Assembly (NCBI GenBank): GCA_014649355.1 | Contig: BMSW01000007.1 | Coordinates: forward strand, 186,001 to 250,000 | Source of the DNA: Streptomyces althioticus | GTDB lineage: Bacteria > Actinomycetota > Actinomycetes > Streptomycetales > Streptomycetaceae | DNA: 64,000 nt | Reading direction: 5' to 3' | Part shown: positions 22,905-29,621 of the stretch, piece by piece | How the letters are laid out: the number at the start of each line of letters is the position of its first letter | Numbering within the stretch: position 1 is the stretch's first letter | Notes under the pieces: model-generated | Seen by the model: only the letters and a program-made list of their open reading frames with translations | What the model was told of the DNA's origin: nothing | Databases searched by the model: none | Position numbers and translations under genes: made by a program

Positions 22905-23840
22905 ATGAGCGACTCCCGTATCCGCACCCTCGGCAACCGCGAGACCGGCCCCGGCCGCCCCGTCTACGTCACCGGCGAGATCGGCATCAACCACAACGGC
23001 GACCTCGACAACGCCTTCAAGCTGATCGCCGCCGCCGCCGACGCCGGCTGCGACGCCGTCAAGTTCCAGAAGCGCACCCCGGAGATCTGCACCCCGCGCG
23101 ACCAGTGGGACATCGAACGGGACACCCCGTGGGGCCGGATGACGTACATCGACTACCGGCACCGCGTGGAGTTCGGGGAGGACGAGTACCGGCAGATCGA
23201 CGCGTACTGCAAGGAGAAGGGCATCGCCTGGTTCGCCTCCCCGTGGGACACCGAGGCCGTCGCCTTCCTGGAGAAGTTCGACGTGCCCGCGCACAAGGTG
23301 GCCTCCGCGTCCCTCACCGACGACGAGCTGCTGCGCGAACTGCGCGCCACCGGCCGCACGGTGATCCTCTCGACCGGCATGTCCACCCCGAAGCAGATCC
23401 GGCACGCCGTCGAGGTGCTCGGCAGCGACAACATCCTGCTCTGCCACGCCACCTCCACCTACCCGGCCAAGGCGGAGGAGCTGAACCTGCGCGTCATCAA
23501 CACCCTTCAGCAGGAGTACCCGAACGTCCCGATCGGCTACTCCGGCCACGAGACCGGCCTGCAGACCACGCTGGCCGCCGTCGCCCTCGGCGCGGTCTTC
23601 GTCGAGCGTCACATCACCCTCGACCGCGCCATGTGGGGCTCCGACCAGGCCGCCTCCGTCGAACCCCAGGGCCTCCAGCGCCTGGTACGCGACATCCGCG
23701 CCGTCGAGGCCTCCCTCGGCGACGGCGTGAAGAAGGTCTACGACTCCGAGCTCGGCCCGATGAAGAAGCTCCGCCGGGTGGCCGGTGTCGTCGCCGAGGC
23801 GGAGATCGCCACGGCCGCCGGCGAGCCCGTGTCGGTCTGA
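22905..23840 (+). CDS. NeuB-type nonulosonic acid synthase (probable Kdn-9-phosphate synthase)
   Basis: A 311-residue TIM-barrel enzyme that condenses phosphoenolpyruvate with a sugar aldehyde. NeuB hallmarks are EIGINHNGD, DAVKFQKRTPE, WFASPWDTEA, HKVASASLTDDELL, ILSTGMSTPKQI, CHATSTYPAKAEELNL, IGYSGHETG and FVERHITLDRAMWGSD. Usual NeuB proteins are near 350 residues because of a C-terminal SAF (antifreeze-like) domain; that domain is absent here. The fused HAD phosphatase next door implies that the product is a 9-phosphate, so mannose-6-phosphate is the likely partner, giving Kdn-9-phosphate. ATG 22905 follows AAGGAAA. The gene is in an operon with the synthetase (14-bp gap) and the next glycosyltransferase. 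Confidence 0.88.
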   Translation: MSDSRIRTLGNRETGPGRPVYVTGEIGINHNGDLDNAFKLIAAAADAGCDAVKFQKRTPEICTPRDQWDIERDTPWGRMTYIDYRHRVEFGEDEYRQIDAYCKEKGIAWFASPWDTEAVAFLEKFDVPAHKVASASLTDDELLRELRATGRTVILSTGMSTPKQIRHAVEVLGSDNILLCHATSTYPAKAEELNLRVINTLQQEYPNVPIGYSGHETGLQTTLAAVALGAVFVERHITLDRAMWGSDQAASVEPQGLQRLVRDIRAVEASLGDGVKKVYDSELGPMKKLRRVAGVVAEAEIATAAGEPVSV

Positions 23841-23884
23841 CCCGCCCTCACCTACACCCCTACGACGGGAACGGTCGTACGTCG

Positions 23885-24973
23885 ATGAGCCCCCGCGCCG
23901 GCCGCAGCGGCCCTCGCACGCTCGCCTTCGTGGAGAGCCCGGTCCAGCTGCTCAACGTGCTGGAGTGGGCGCACGCCCACGCGCCCGGCGCGGGACTCGC
24001 CCTCGTGGTGCTGTCCCCGGTCGACCCGATGACCCGCGGCCAGCTCCGCCGCATGGCCGAACTGGCCCGCGAGGAGGGGCACGACGTCCGCTGGGAGGAG
24101 GCGCGCGGGGGAGTGTCCGCCCCGCTGCGCACCATGGGCGGCCTCGCCGTGCCGCTGCGCCGGGCGCGGCGGGTCGTCCTCGGCGACCCGTTCTCCCGCT
24201 ACGTGCAGCTGCTGCTGACCATCACCCGGGCGCCCGAGGTGGTGGTCGTCGACGACGGCACGGCGACCATGGAGTTCGCCGGCCAGCTCGCCCGCGGCGA
24301 ACGCCTGGTGCGCTGGCACCGCAAGGGCGGCCGCCCCGGGCCCCGTGACCTGGTCCTCGCCCCGGTGTCCGCCGCCGCACGGCGCCGGCTCACCCCCGGC
24401 GGCGAACGCACCGTGGAGGTGTTCACCTCCATGCCGATGGCGGACGTCCCACCCGGTGTCACCGTGCGCGCCCACACCTTCGCCTGGACCCGCGACCGTT
24501 TCGGACCGCCGCGCGTCACCCGCGGGGCCGACCTGGTGGGCACCTCCCTGGTCGAGACGGGCGTGGTCGACGCCGACGCCTACGTGGCGGCGGTCGGCGC
24601 CCTCGCCCGGACCCACGGCGCCCGGCGCTACTTCGCGCACCGCCGCGAGACCACCGAGAAGCTGCACCGACTGGCCGTCGAGACGGGCCTGGAGATCGTC
24701 CGTCCCGAACTGCCCCTGGAACTCGTCGCCCGCCGCGGCCCCGTGGGACGCACGGTCGTCAGCTTCCCCTCCACCGTCGTCCACACCCTGCCGCTCGCCC
24801 TGGCCGGAACAGACGTGCGGATCGCGGTGTGCGACATCGACCCGGAGTGGCTCACCGCCCATGCCTCCCCGCGCGCCCGGGGCTTCCTCGCCGACGTCGT
24901 CGGCACCGCGCGCGGCGCCCACCCCCTGCGCCCCGCCGCGCCCCCGGACACCGGCCCGCTGTCCGCCAGATGA
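23885..24973 (+). CDS. predicted sialyltransferase-like glycosyltransferase (362 aa)
   Basis: A 362-residue cytoplasmic protein at the end of the plus-strand glycopolymer operon, 44 bp after the neuB-like gene. It shows the motif set seen in bacterial CMP-sialic-acid transferases: a D/E-D/E-G motif in VVVVDDGTATMEFAG, a His-containing ARRYFAHRRETTEK segment where the HP motif is expected, and an S/T motif in VVSFPSTVVHTLPLAL. The N-terminus (LAFVESPVQLLNVLEWAHAH) matches the opening of several polysialyltransferase-like proteins. I infer that it transfers Kdn from CMP-Kdn onto the wall polymer. Family assignment rests on motif pattern only. Confidence 0.68.
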   Translation: MSPRAGRSGPRTLAFVESPVQLLNVLEWAHAHAPGAGLALVVLSPVDPMTRGQLRRMAELAREEGHDVRWEEARGGVSAPLRTMGGLAVPLRRARRVVLGDPFSRYVQLLLTITRAPEVVVVDDGTATMEFAGQLARGERLVRWHRKGGRPGPRDLVLAPVSAAARRRLTPGGERTVEVFTSMPMADVPPGVTVRAHTFAWTRDRFGPPRVTRGADLVGTSLVETGVVDADAYVAAVGALARTHGARRYFAHRRETTEKLHRLAVETGLEIVRPELPLELVARRGPVGRTVVSFPSTVVHTLPLALAGTDVRIAVCDIDPEWLTAHASPRARGFLADVVGTARGAHPLRPAAPPDTGPLSAR

Positions 24974-25232
24974 ACCGCTCGGCGTGGGTTGGGCCGGACG
25001 TGGTAACCGTGGAAGGACGGAAGGTGCCGACGCCCGCGCGGGGGCTGTGACCGACCTCATGGCCCGGCAGGCCGAGCGCCCCTACCCTCACAAAAGGGCG
25101 GTGAGTGTACCCATCTCGCTGAACGGCTATGCGTAGGGCGGCCGGATTTTCTCCCTCCAACGGGCTGATTTTTCTTGATCAGGGGTCGGTGGAGCGCTTC
25201 GGAGCCCTACTCTTCAAAGGGTGAAGCCACTG

Positions 25233-26462
25233 ATGTCACTGGAGTCCGAGATCGATCTCCCCGGGGGAGCGGTGCTCCCCGGCGCGCTGCCCGAGGCACT
25301 GCGCGCGGAACTCGTGGCGTTCCGGCGAGACCTCCACATGCACCCGGAGCTGGGCAACCAGGAGTTCCGTACGACCGCCGCGATCAAGGAGCGCCTGCAG
25401 CGCGCGGGCCTGCGCCCCCGCGTACTGTCCAGCGGGACCGGGGTGATCTGTGACATCGGGACGGACGAGGAAGCCGGCACCGACGCCGCCATGCTCGCCC
25501 TGCGCGCGGACATCGACGCCCTGCCCATCCCCGACATGAAGGCCGGCTGCGCCTACCGGTCCACCGTGCCCGACCGCGCCCACGCCTGCGGTCACGACGT
25601 GCACACCACCGTGGTGCTCGGCGCCGGCCTCGTGCTGGCCGAACTGCACCGCCAGGGCCTGCTGCCCCGACCGGTCCGGCTGATCTTCCAGCCCGCCGAG
25701 GAGGTGCTGCCCGGCGGCGCCGCCGACGTCATCGCCGACGGCGCGCTGGAGGGCGTCGGCCGGATCCTGGCCGTGCACTGCGACCCGCGCGTCGACGCCG
25801 GGAAGATCGGGCTGCGCCAGGGCGCCATCACCTCCGCCTGCGACCGGCTGGAGATCGCCCTGGAGGGCCCCGGCGGCCACACCGCCCGCCCGCACCTGAC
25901 CACCGACCTCGTCACCGCCGCCGCCCGGGTCGTCACCGACGTGCCCGCGCTGGTCGGCCGCCGGGTCGACACCCGCAGCGGGCTCGCCGTCACCTGGGGC
26001 CGGATCGAGTCCGGCCACGCGCCCAACGTCATCCCGCAGCACGCCGTACTCTCCGGCACCGTCCGCTGCCTGGACCTGGAGACCTGGCGGCAGGCGCCGG
26101 ACGTCGTGGTCGCCGCCATCGACGAGGTGGCCAACCTGCACCGGGCCAAGTCGGAGATCAACTACGTGCGGGGCGTCCCGCCGGTCGTCAACGAGGCCGG
26201 GGCCACCGAGCTGCTGCGCGACGCGATGACCGCCCGCCGTGGCACGGAGGCCGTCGAGGGCACCGAACAGAGCCTGGGCGGGGAGGACTTCTCCTGGTAC
26301 CTGGAGCGCGTCCCCGGCGCCATGGCCCGCCTCGGCGTCCGCACCCCCGGCGAGCGCATCGTGCGCGACCTGCACCAGGGCGACTTCGACGTGGACGAGC
26401 ACGCCATCACCGTCGGCGTGGAGCTGTTCACCGCGGCGGCCCTGCTGGACGCGCTGCGCTAG
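25233..26462 (+). CDS. M20 family metallo-amidohydrolase
   Basis: A 409-residue M20D-type peptidase/amidohydrolase. The dinuclear-zinc ligands are visible: HACGHDVHTTV (Cys and His), the Glu pair in IFQPAEEVLPGG, and GGEDFSWYLE near the C-terminus. The N-terminal FRRDLHMHPELGNQEF and LRADIDALPI are typical of the hippurate hydrolase and indole-acetyl-amino-acid hydrolase group. The dimerisation domain carries EGPGGHTARPH. These enzymes cleave N-acyl amino acids or amides in the cytoplasm. ATG 25233 is preferred (AAGGGTGAAG upstream); GTG 25221 has no room for a ribosome site. In mycobacteria, paralogous amidohydrolases (AmiA1/AmiB1) also lie beside nucleoside salvage genes. Substrate unknown. 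Confidence 0.9.
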   Translation: MSLESEIDLPGGAVLPGALPEALRAELVAFRRDLHMHPELGNQEFRTTAAIKERLQRAGLRPRVLSSGTGVICDIGTDEEAGTDAAMLALRADIDALPIPDMKAGCAYRSTVPDRAHACGHDVHTTVVLGAGLVLAELHRQGLLPRPVRLIFQPAEEVLPGGAADVIADGALEGVGRILAVHCDPRVDAGKIGLRQGAITSACDRLEIALEGPGGHTARPHLTTDLVTAAARVVTDVPALVGRRVDTRSGLAVTWGRIESGHAPNVIPQHAVLSGTVRCLDLETWRQAPDVVVAAIDEVANLHRAKSEINYVRGVPPVVNEAGATELLRDAMTARRGTEAVEGTEQSLGGEDFSWYLERVPGAMARLGVRTPGERIVRDLHQGDFDVDEHAITVGVELFTAAALLDALR

Positions 26463-26785
26463 ACGGCGTACGCGTTCGCGCGGTTCCCCGCACGGTTGAG
26501 GGGCGTACCGCCCCAGCTGCGGGCAGTCGTGCCGCGGGGCGGCACGGGTGGGCGCGGCGGCACCTCTGCAGCACCGTGTGCGGGGCCTCCGTGGCTGAGC
26601 GCGCAGTTCCCCGCGCCCCTTAGGGGTGCTTCCCCCACGGTGGGCAGTCGTGCCGCGGGGGCGGCATGGGTGGGCGCGGCGGCATCGTTTCAGCGCCGTG
26701 TGCGGGCCGTCCGTGGCTGAGCGCGCAGTTCCCCGCGCCCCTCGGGGTGCTGATCGCACAGTTCCCCGCGCCCCTGAGGGGTGTG
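26463..26785. repeat. dispersed repeat block with 121-bp period
   Basis: Copies of GGGCAGTCGTGCCGCGGGG begin at 26521 and 26642 (period 121), each followed by GGCGGCA(C/T)GGGTGGGCGCGG and, about 70 bases later, by GCGCGCAGTTCCCCGCGCCCCT. The period and second box match the block at 4472-4840 in reverse orientation. A half copy lies at about 56200-56250. Confidence 0.8.
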
Positions 26786-26989
26786 CACTGAACGGTGCCT
26801 GGAGGCACCCTTTCGTGTCACACCTCCCCGGCCCTTTCCGCTTGCGGCCGGGTCCCCGGGGGTGCACCGTGGGGCGCGTGCAGACGCGTATGCCCGATTC
26901 GCCTCCCTGCGACCCCCTGGTTCACAAGGGCGTAACCGGCCATCGGCACGAATGGATAACGGCCCCGCACGACCCCGTTCCCAGGAGTG

Positions 26990-27003
26990 TCTACGCGCGT
27001 TAA
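26990..27003. promoter_or_regulatory. nucleoside-regulon operator (variant), bmpA-1
   Basis: TCTACGCGCGTTAA, matching CTACGCGCGTAG in 10 of 12 positions, 53 bases before the start of the first BmpA lipoprotein. The same variant with the same flanks is found before the second copy at 28341. Confidence 0.65.
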
Positions 27004-27056
27004 TGTGCGCCGAACCGAGCACCCGCTGCGGGGCTTTGGAGAATGGGGAACTTCAG

Positions 27057-28106
27057 ATGCGTCGGATATCCAAACTGACCCGCGTAGCGGTGGGGGTCGC
27101 TTCGCTCGCGCTCGCCGCCACCGCCTGCGGCGGAACCAGCAGTGACAACGGTGACAGCGGCGGTTCCAAGGACGACCTCGGCGTCGCCATCGCCTACGAC
27201 ATCGGCGGCAAGGGCGACCAGTCCTTCAACGACGCCGCATTCGCCGGCCTCACCAAGGCCAAGGACGAATTCGGTTTCAAGACCGCCGACGTCGAGCCCA
27301 CCGAGGGCGAGACCGACGCGGACAAGGAGCAGCGCCTGGCCTCGCTGGCCCGCCAGGGCTACAACCCGGTCATCGGCGTGGGCTTCGCCTACGGCCCCGC
27401 GATGGAGGCCGTCGCCGCCAAGTACCCCGACACCACGTTCGGCATCGTCGACTCCGTCGTCGAGGGCGAGAACGTCGCCTCCCTGGTCTTCGCCGAGGAG
27501 CAGGCCTCCTACCTCGCCGGTGTCGCCGCCGCCAAGGCCACCAAGAGCGACACCGTCGGCTTCGTCGGCGGCGTGGACATCCCGCTCATCCACAAGTTCC
27601 AGGCGGGCTTCGAGCAGGGCGTCAAGGACACCGACGCCAAGGTCAAGGTCGTCTCGCAGTACCTGACGCAGACCGCGGAGGAGGGCGGCTTCTCCAGCCC
27701 CGACAAGGGCAAGGCCGCCGCCGAGGGCCAGATCGAGAAGGGCGCGGACGTCATCTACCAGGCGGCCGGTCTCTCCGGCCAGGGCGTCATCGAGGCCGCG
27801 GCCAAGGCCAAGGTCTGGGCGATCGGCGTGGACTCCGACCAGTACAACCAGGAAGCCCTCGCCGGCTACAAGGACTTCATCCTCACCTCCGCCCTGAAGG
27901 ACGTCGGCGGCGCGGTCTACACGCTGACCAAGTCCGTCCAGGACGGCAAGCCGCTCACCGGCACCCAGGTCTTCGACCTCAAGGTCAACGGCGTCGGCCT
28001 GTCCGACAGCAACCCCAAGATGGCCGAGATCCCGGGCCTGAAGGAGGCCGTGGACGAGGCCAAGAAGGGCATCACCGACGGCAGCATCAAGGTCAACACG
28101 GAGTGA
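27057..28106 (+). CDS. BmpA/Med family nucleoside-binding lipoprotein, copy 1
   Basis: A 349-residue substrate-binding lipoprotein: signal peptide with lipobox LAATAC (Cys about 22), a short Gly/Ser/Asp linker, then a Bmp fold with IAYDIGGKGDQSFNDAAFAG, GVGFAYGPAMEAVAAKYPDT, ASLVFAEEQASYLAGVAAA and VWAIGVDSDQYNQE. This family (PnrA, BmpA, YufN) captures purine and pyrimidine nucleosides and passes them to an ABC importer. The importer genes follow at 29622-33642. A second, highly similar lipoprotein lies 315 bp downstream, so one transporter may use two receptors of different preference. The gene has its own variant operator and is closed by a strong hairpin (28148-28178). Confidence 0.9.
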   Translation: MRRISKLTRVAVGVASLALAATACGGTSSDNGDSGGSKDDLGVAIAYDIGGKGDQSFNDAAFAGLTKAKDEFGFKTADVEPTEGETDADKEQRLASLARQGYNPVIGVGFAYGPAMEAVAAKYPDTTFGIVDSVVEGENVASLVFAEEQASYLAGVAAAKATKSDTVGFVGGVDIPLIHKFQAGFEQGVKDTDAKVKVVSQYLTQTAEEGGFSSPDKGKAAAEGQIEKGADVIYQAAGLSGQGVIEAAAKAKVWAIGVDSDQYNQEALAGYKDFILTSALKDVGGAVYTLTKSVQDGKPLTGTQVFDLKVNGVGLSDSNPKMAEIPGLKEAVDEAKKGITDGSIKVNTE

Positions 28107-28147
28107 CCCCGCCGCCGGGCCCGGTCCGGCGTCGACCTCCCGTACGC

Positions 28148-28178
28148 AGCGGGCGGGCGCACCTCGCGCCCGCCCGCT
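28148..28178 (+). terminator. terminator after bmpA-1
   Basis: AGCGGGCGGGCGC (28148-28160) pairs perfectly with GCGCCCGCCCGCT (28166-28178) over a 5-base loop, 40 bp after the stop codon. It separates the two BmpA genes into distinct transcripts. Confidence 0.75.
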
Positions 28179-28340
28179 GCGGCGTACTCCCGGAAAAGGC
28201 CGTCCGGAAGCCGCCGGGAGGCTCCGGGCGCTCACCCACCGCCACCTTCCGTTCGCGAACAGCAACGCCCCGTCCCGGCAGGCGGAACCGGCTTGAACAC
28301 GGGCGCATAACAAGGTGGACAGAAGGGGTTTTCAGGCAGG

Positions 28341-28354
28341 TCTACGCGCGTTAA
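28341..28354. promoter_or_regulatory. nucleoside-regulon operator (variant), bmpA-2
   Basis: TCTACGCGCGTTAA, identical to the site at 26990-27003, lying 67 bases before the start of the second BmpA lipoprotein gene. Confidence 0.65.
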
Positions 28355-28421
28355 TCTGCGGCGAAGCCAGCGCCGTAGCCCGTACCGTTTCCCGGCGCTT
28401 GTACGACTAGGAGCACCACAC

Positions 28422-29471
28422 ATGCGCCGGATTTCCCGGATCACGGTCGCAGGCGCAGCGACCGCCTCCCTGGCCCTCGCCCTCTCCGCCTGCGGCGGCA
28501 CCTCGACCTCCTCGGGCTCCTCGGAGTCGAAGGAGGGCAAGGGTCTCGCCATCGCCTACGACGTCGGCGGCAAGGGCGACCAGTCCTTCAACGACGCCGC
28601 GTTCGCGGGCCTGGAGAAGGCGAAGAAGGAGTTCGGCTACGAGACGGCCGACGTCGAGCCCACCGACGGTGAGACCGACGCCGACAAGGAGCAGCGCCTC
28701 GTCTCGCTGGCGAAGCAGGGCTACAACCCGATCGTCGGCGTCGGCTACGCCTACGCGTCCGCCGTGAAGGGCGCCGCGGAGAAGTTCCCCGACACCACCT
28801 TCGGCATCGTCGACGACGCCACCGTCGAGGCGAAGAACGTCGCCGACCTGGTGTTCTCCGAGGAGCAGGCCTCCTACCTGGCCGGTGTCGCGGCCGCCAA
28901 GAGCACCAAGACCGACGTCGTCGGCTTCGTGGGCGGTGTGGACATCCCGCTGATCCACAAGTTCCGCGCCGGCTTCGAGCAGGGCGTCAAGGACACCGAC
29001 CCCAAGGTCAAGGTCATCTCCCAGTTCCTCACGCAGACCGCGGAGGAGGGCGGCTTCTCCAGCCCCGACAAGGGCAAGAGCGCCGCCGAGGGCCAGATCG
29101 AGAAGAAGGCCGACGTCGTCTACGCGGCCGCCGGTCTGTCCGGTCAGGGTGTCATCGAGGCCGCCGCCGCCAACAAGGTGTGGGCGATCGGTGTCGACTC
29201 CGACCAGTACCAGCAGGAAGCCCTCGCCAAGTACAAGGACTCGATCCTGACCTCGGCGATGAAGGACGTCGCCAAGGCGGTCTACAACCTGGCGAAGTCG
29301 GTCGAGGACGGCAAGCCCGCGACCGGTATCGTCAAGGGCGATCTCAAGACGGGTGAGGTGAGCCTGTCGAACTCCAACCCGAAGTTCGCGGACGACGCCG
29401 AGCTCCAGAAAGCCATCGAGACGGCCAAGGAGAAGATCATCAGCGGCGAGATCAAGGTCAAGTCGAGCTGA
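28422..29471 (+). CDS. BmpA/Med family nucleoside-binding lipoprotein, copy 2
   Basis: A 349-residue paralogue of the preceding protein, with lipobox LALSAC and the same Bmp landmarks (IAYDVGGKGDQSFNDAAFAG, VGFVGGVDIPLIHKF, FLTQTAEEGGFSSPDKGK, VWAIGVDSDQYQQE). ATG 28422 follows AGGAG at a normal distance. Differences cluster in the N-terminal linker and in surface loops such as GYAYASAVKGAAEKFPDT, which could alter ligand choice. It should deliver nucleosides to the ABC permease encoded just downstream. An 18-bp hairpin after the gene (29508-29544) makes it a separate transcript from the ABC operon. Confidence 0.9.
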   Translation: MRRISRITVAGAATASLALALSACGGTSTSSGSSESKEGKGLAIAYDVGGKGDQSFNDAAFAGLEKAKKEFGYETADVEPTDGETDADKEQRLVSLAKQGYNPIVGVGYAYASAVKGAAEKFPDTTFGIVDDATVEAKNVADLVFSEEQASYLAGVAAAKSTKTDVVGFVGGVDIPLIHKFRAGFEQGVKDTDPKVKVISQFLTQTAEEGGFSSPDKGKSAAEGQIEKKADVVYAAAGLSGQGVIEAAAANKVWAIGVDSDQYQQEALAKYKDSILTSAMKDVAKAVYNLAKSVEDGKPATGIVKGDLKTGEVSLSNSNPKFADDAELQKAIETAKEKIISGEIKVKSS

Positions 29472-29507
29472 GTCACACCCTGAACCACCGCGGGGTCGCG
29501 ACCGCTC

Positions 29508-29544
29508 GACGGGGTGCGAGGAGCCTGGCTCCTCGCACCCCGTC
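29508..29544 (+). terminator. strong terminator hairpin after bmpA-2
   Basis: GACGGGGTGCGAGGAGCC (29508-29525) is followed one base later by its exact reverse complement (29527-29544), giving a very stable stem. It lies 37 bp after the stop codon and before the operator of the ABC operon. Confidence 0.8.
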
Positions 29545-29581
29545 GGTCAGGTGTGCCACCCCTTTGTATGCCGAAGGGGCG

Positions 29582-29593
29582 CTACGCGCGTAG
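29582..29593. promoter_or_regulatory. nucleoside-regulon operator, ABC/cdd/deoA operon
   Basis: CTACGCGCGTAG, a perfect 12-bp palindrome, 28 bases before the proposed start of the ABC ATPase. The same palindrome precedes add, deoC and the purine nucleoside phosphorylase gene. Confidence 0.75.
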
Positions 29594-29621
29594 ACGGCCC
29601 CCGTCCCCAGGAGAGTGCGTC

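Larger units (their letters stand above)
26463..27056. other. 594-bp intergenic region with repeats and bmpA promoter
   Basis: No gene is supported. The first 320 bp are dispersed repeats (separate entry). The last 150 bp, including an operator-like CTACGCGCGTTA at 26991, should hold the promoter of the first BmpA lipoprotein gene. Here the base composition is noticeably less extreme (AATGGATAAC, TTAATGTGCG). Confidence 0.65.
28107..28421. other. 315-bp gap between the two bmpA genes
   Basis: This holds the terminator of the first gene and the promoter region of the second. The last 80 bases repeat the layout found before the first gene (operator variant, then TTAATxTGCGxCGAA), so promoter and gene were probably duplicated together. 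No additional gene is seen. Confidence 0.7.

Noticed and set aside
22905..23840. NeuB gene truncated by a frameshift at its 3' end
   Set aside because: The SAF domain is absent, but no SAF-like sequence is seen in other frames after the stop; a shorter family form is more likely than a broken gene.
13407..24973. Recent horizontal transfer of the wall-polymer cluster
   Set aside because: Codon use and G+C look like the rest, no mobile genes or tRNA border are seen, and the locus matches one in S. coelicolor.
25127..25136. CTATGCGTAG as a further nucleoside-regulon operator before the M20 amidohydrolase
   Set aside because: It is two bases shorter than CTACGCGCGTAG, is not self-complementary, and lies 97 bases from the start; too weak to include.
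26781..27056. N-terminal extension of the first BmpA protein
   Set aside because: The extension would precede a clear lipoprotein signal peptide and run over the operator; ATG 27057 is the sensible start.
26820..27056. Purine riboswitch before the bmpA gene
   Set aside because: No purine-aptamer core or matching stems could be found by eye; the shared palindrome explains control better.
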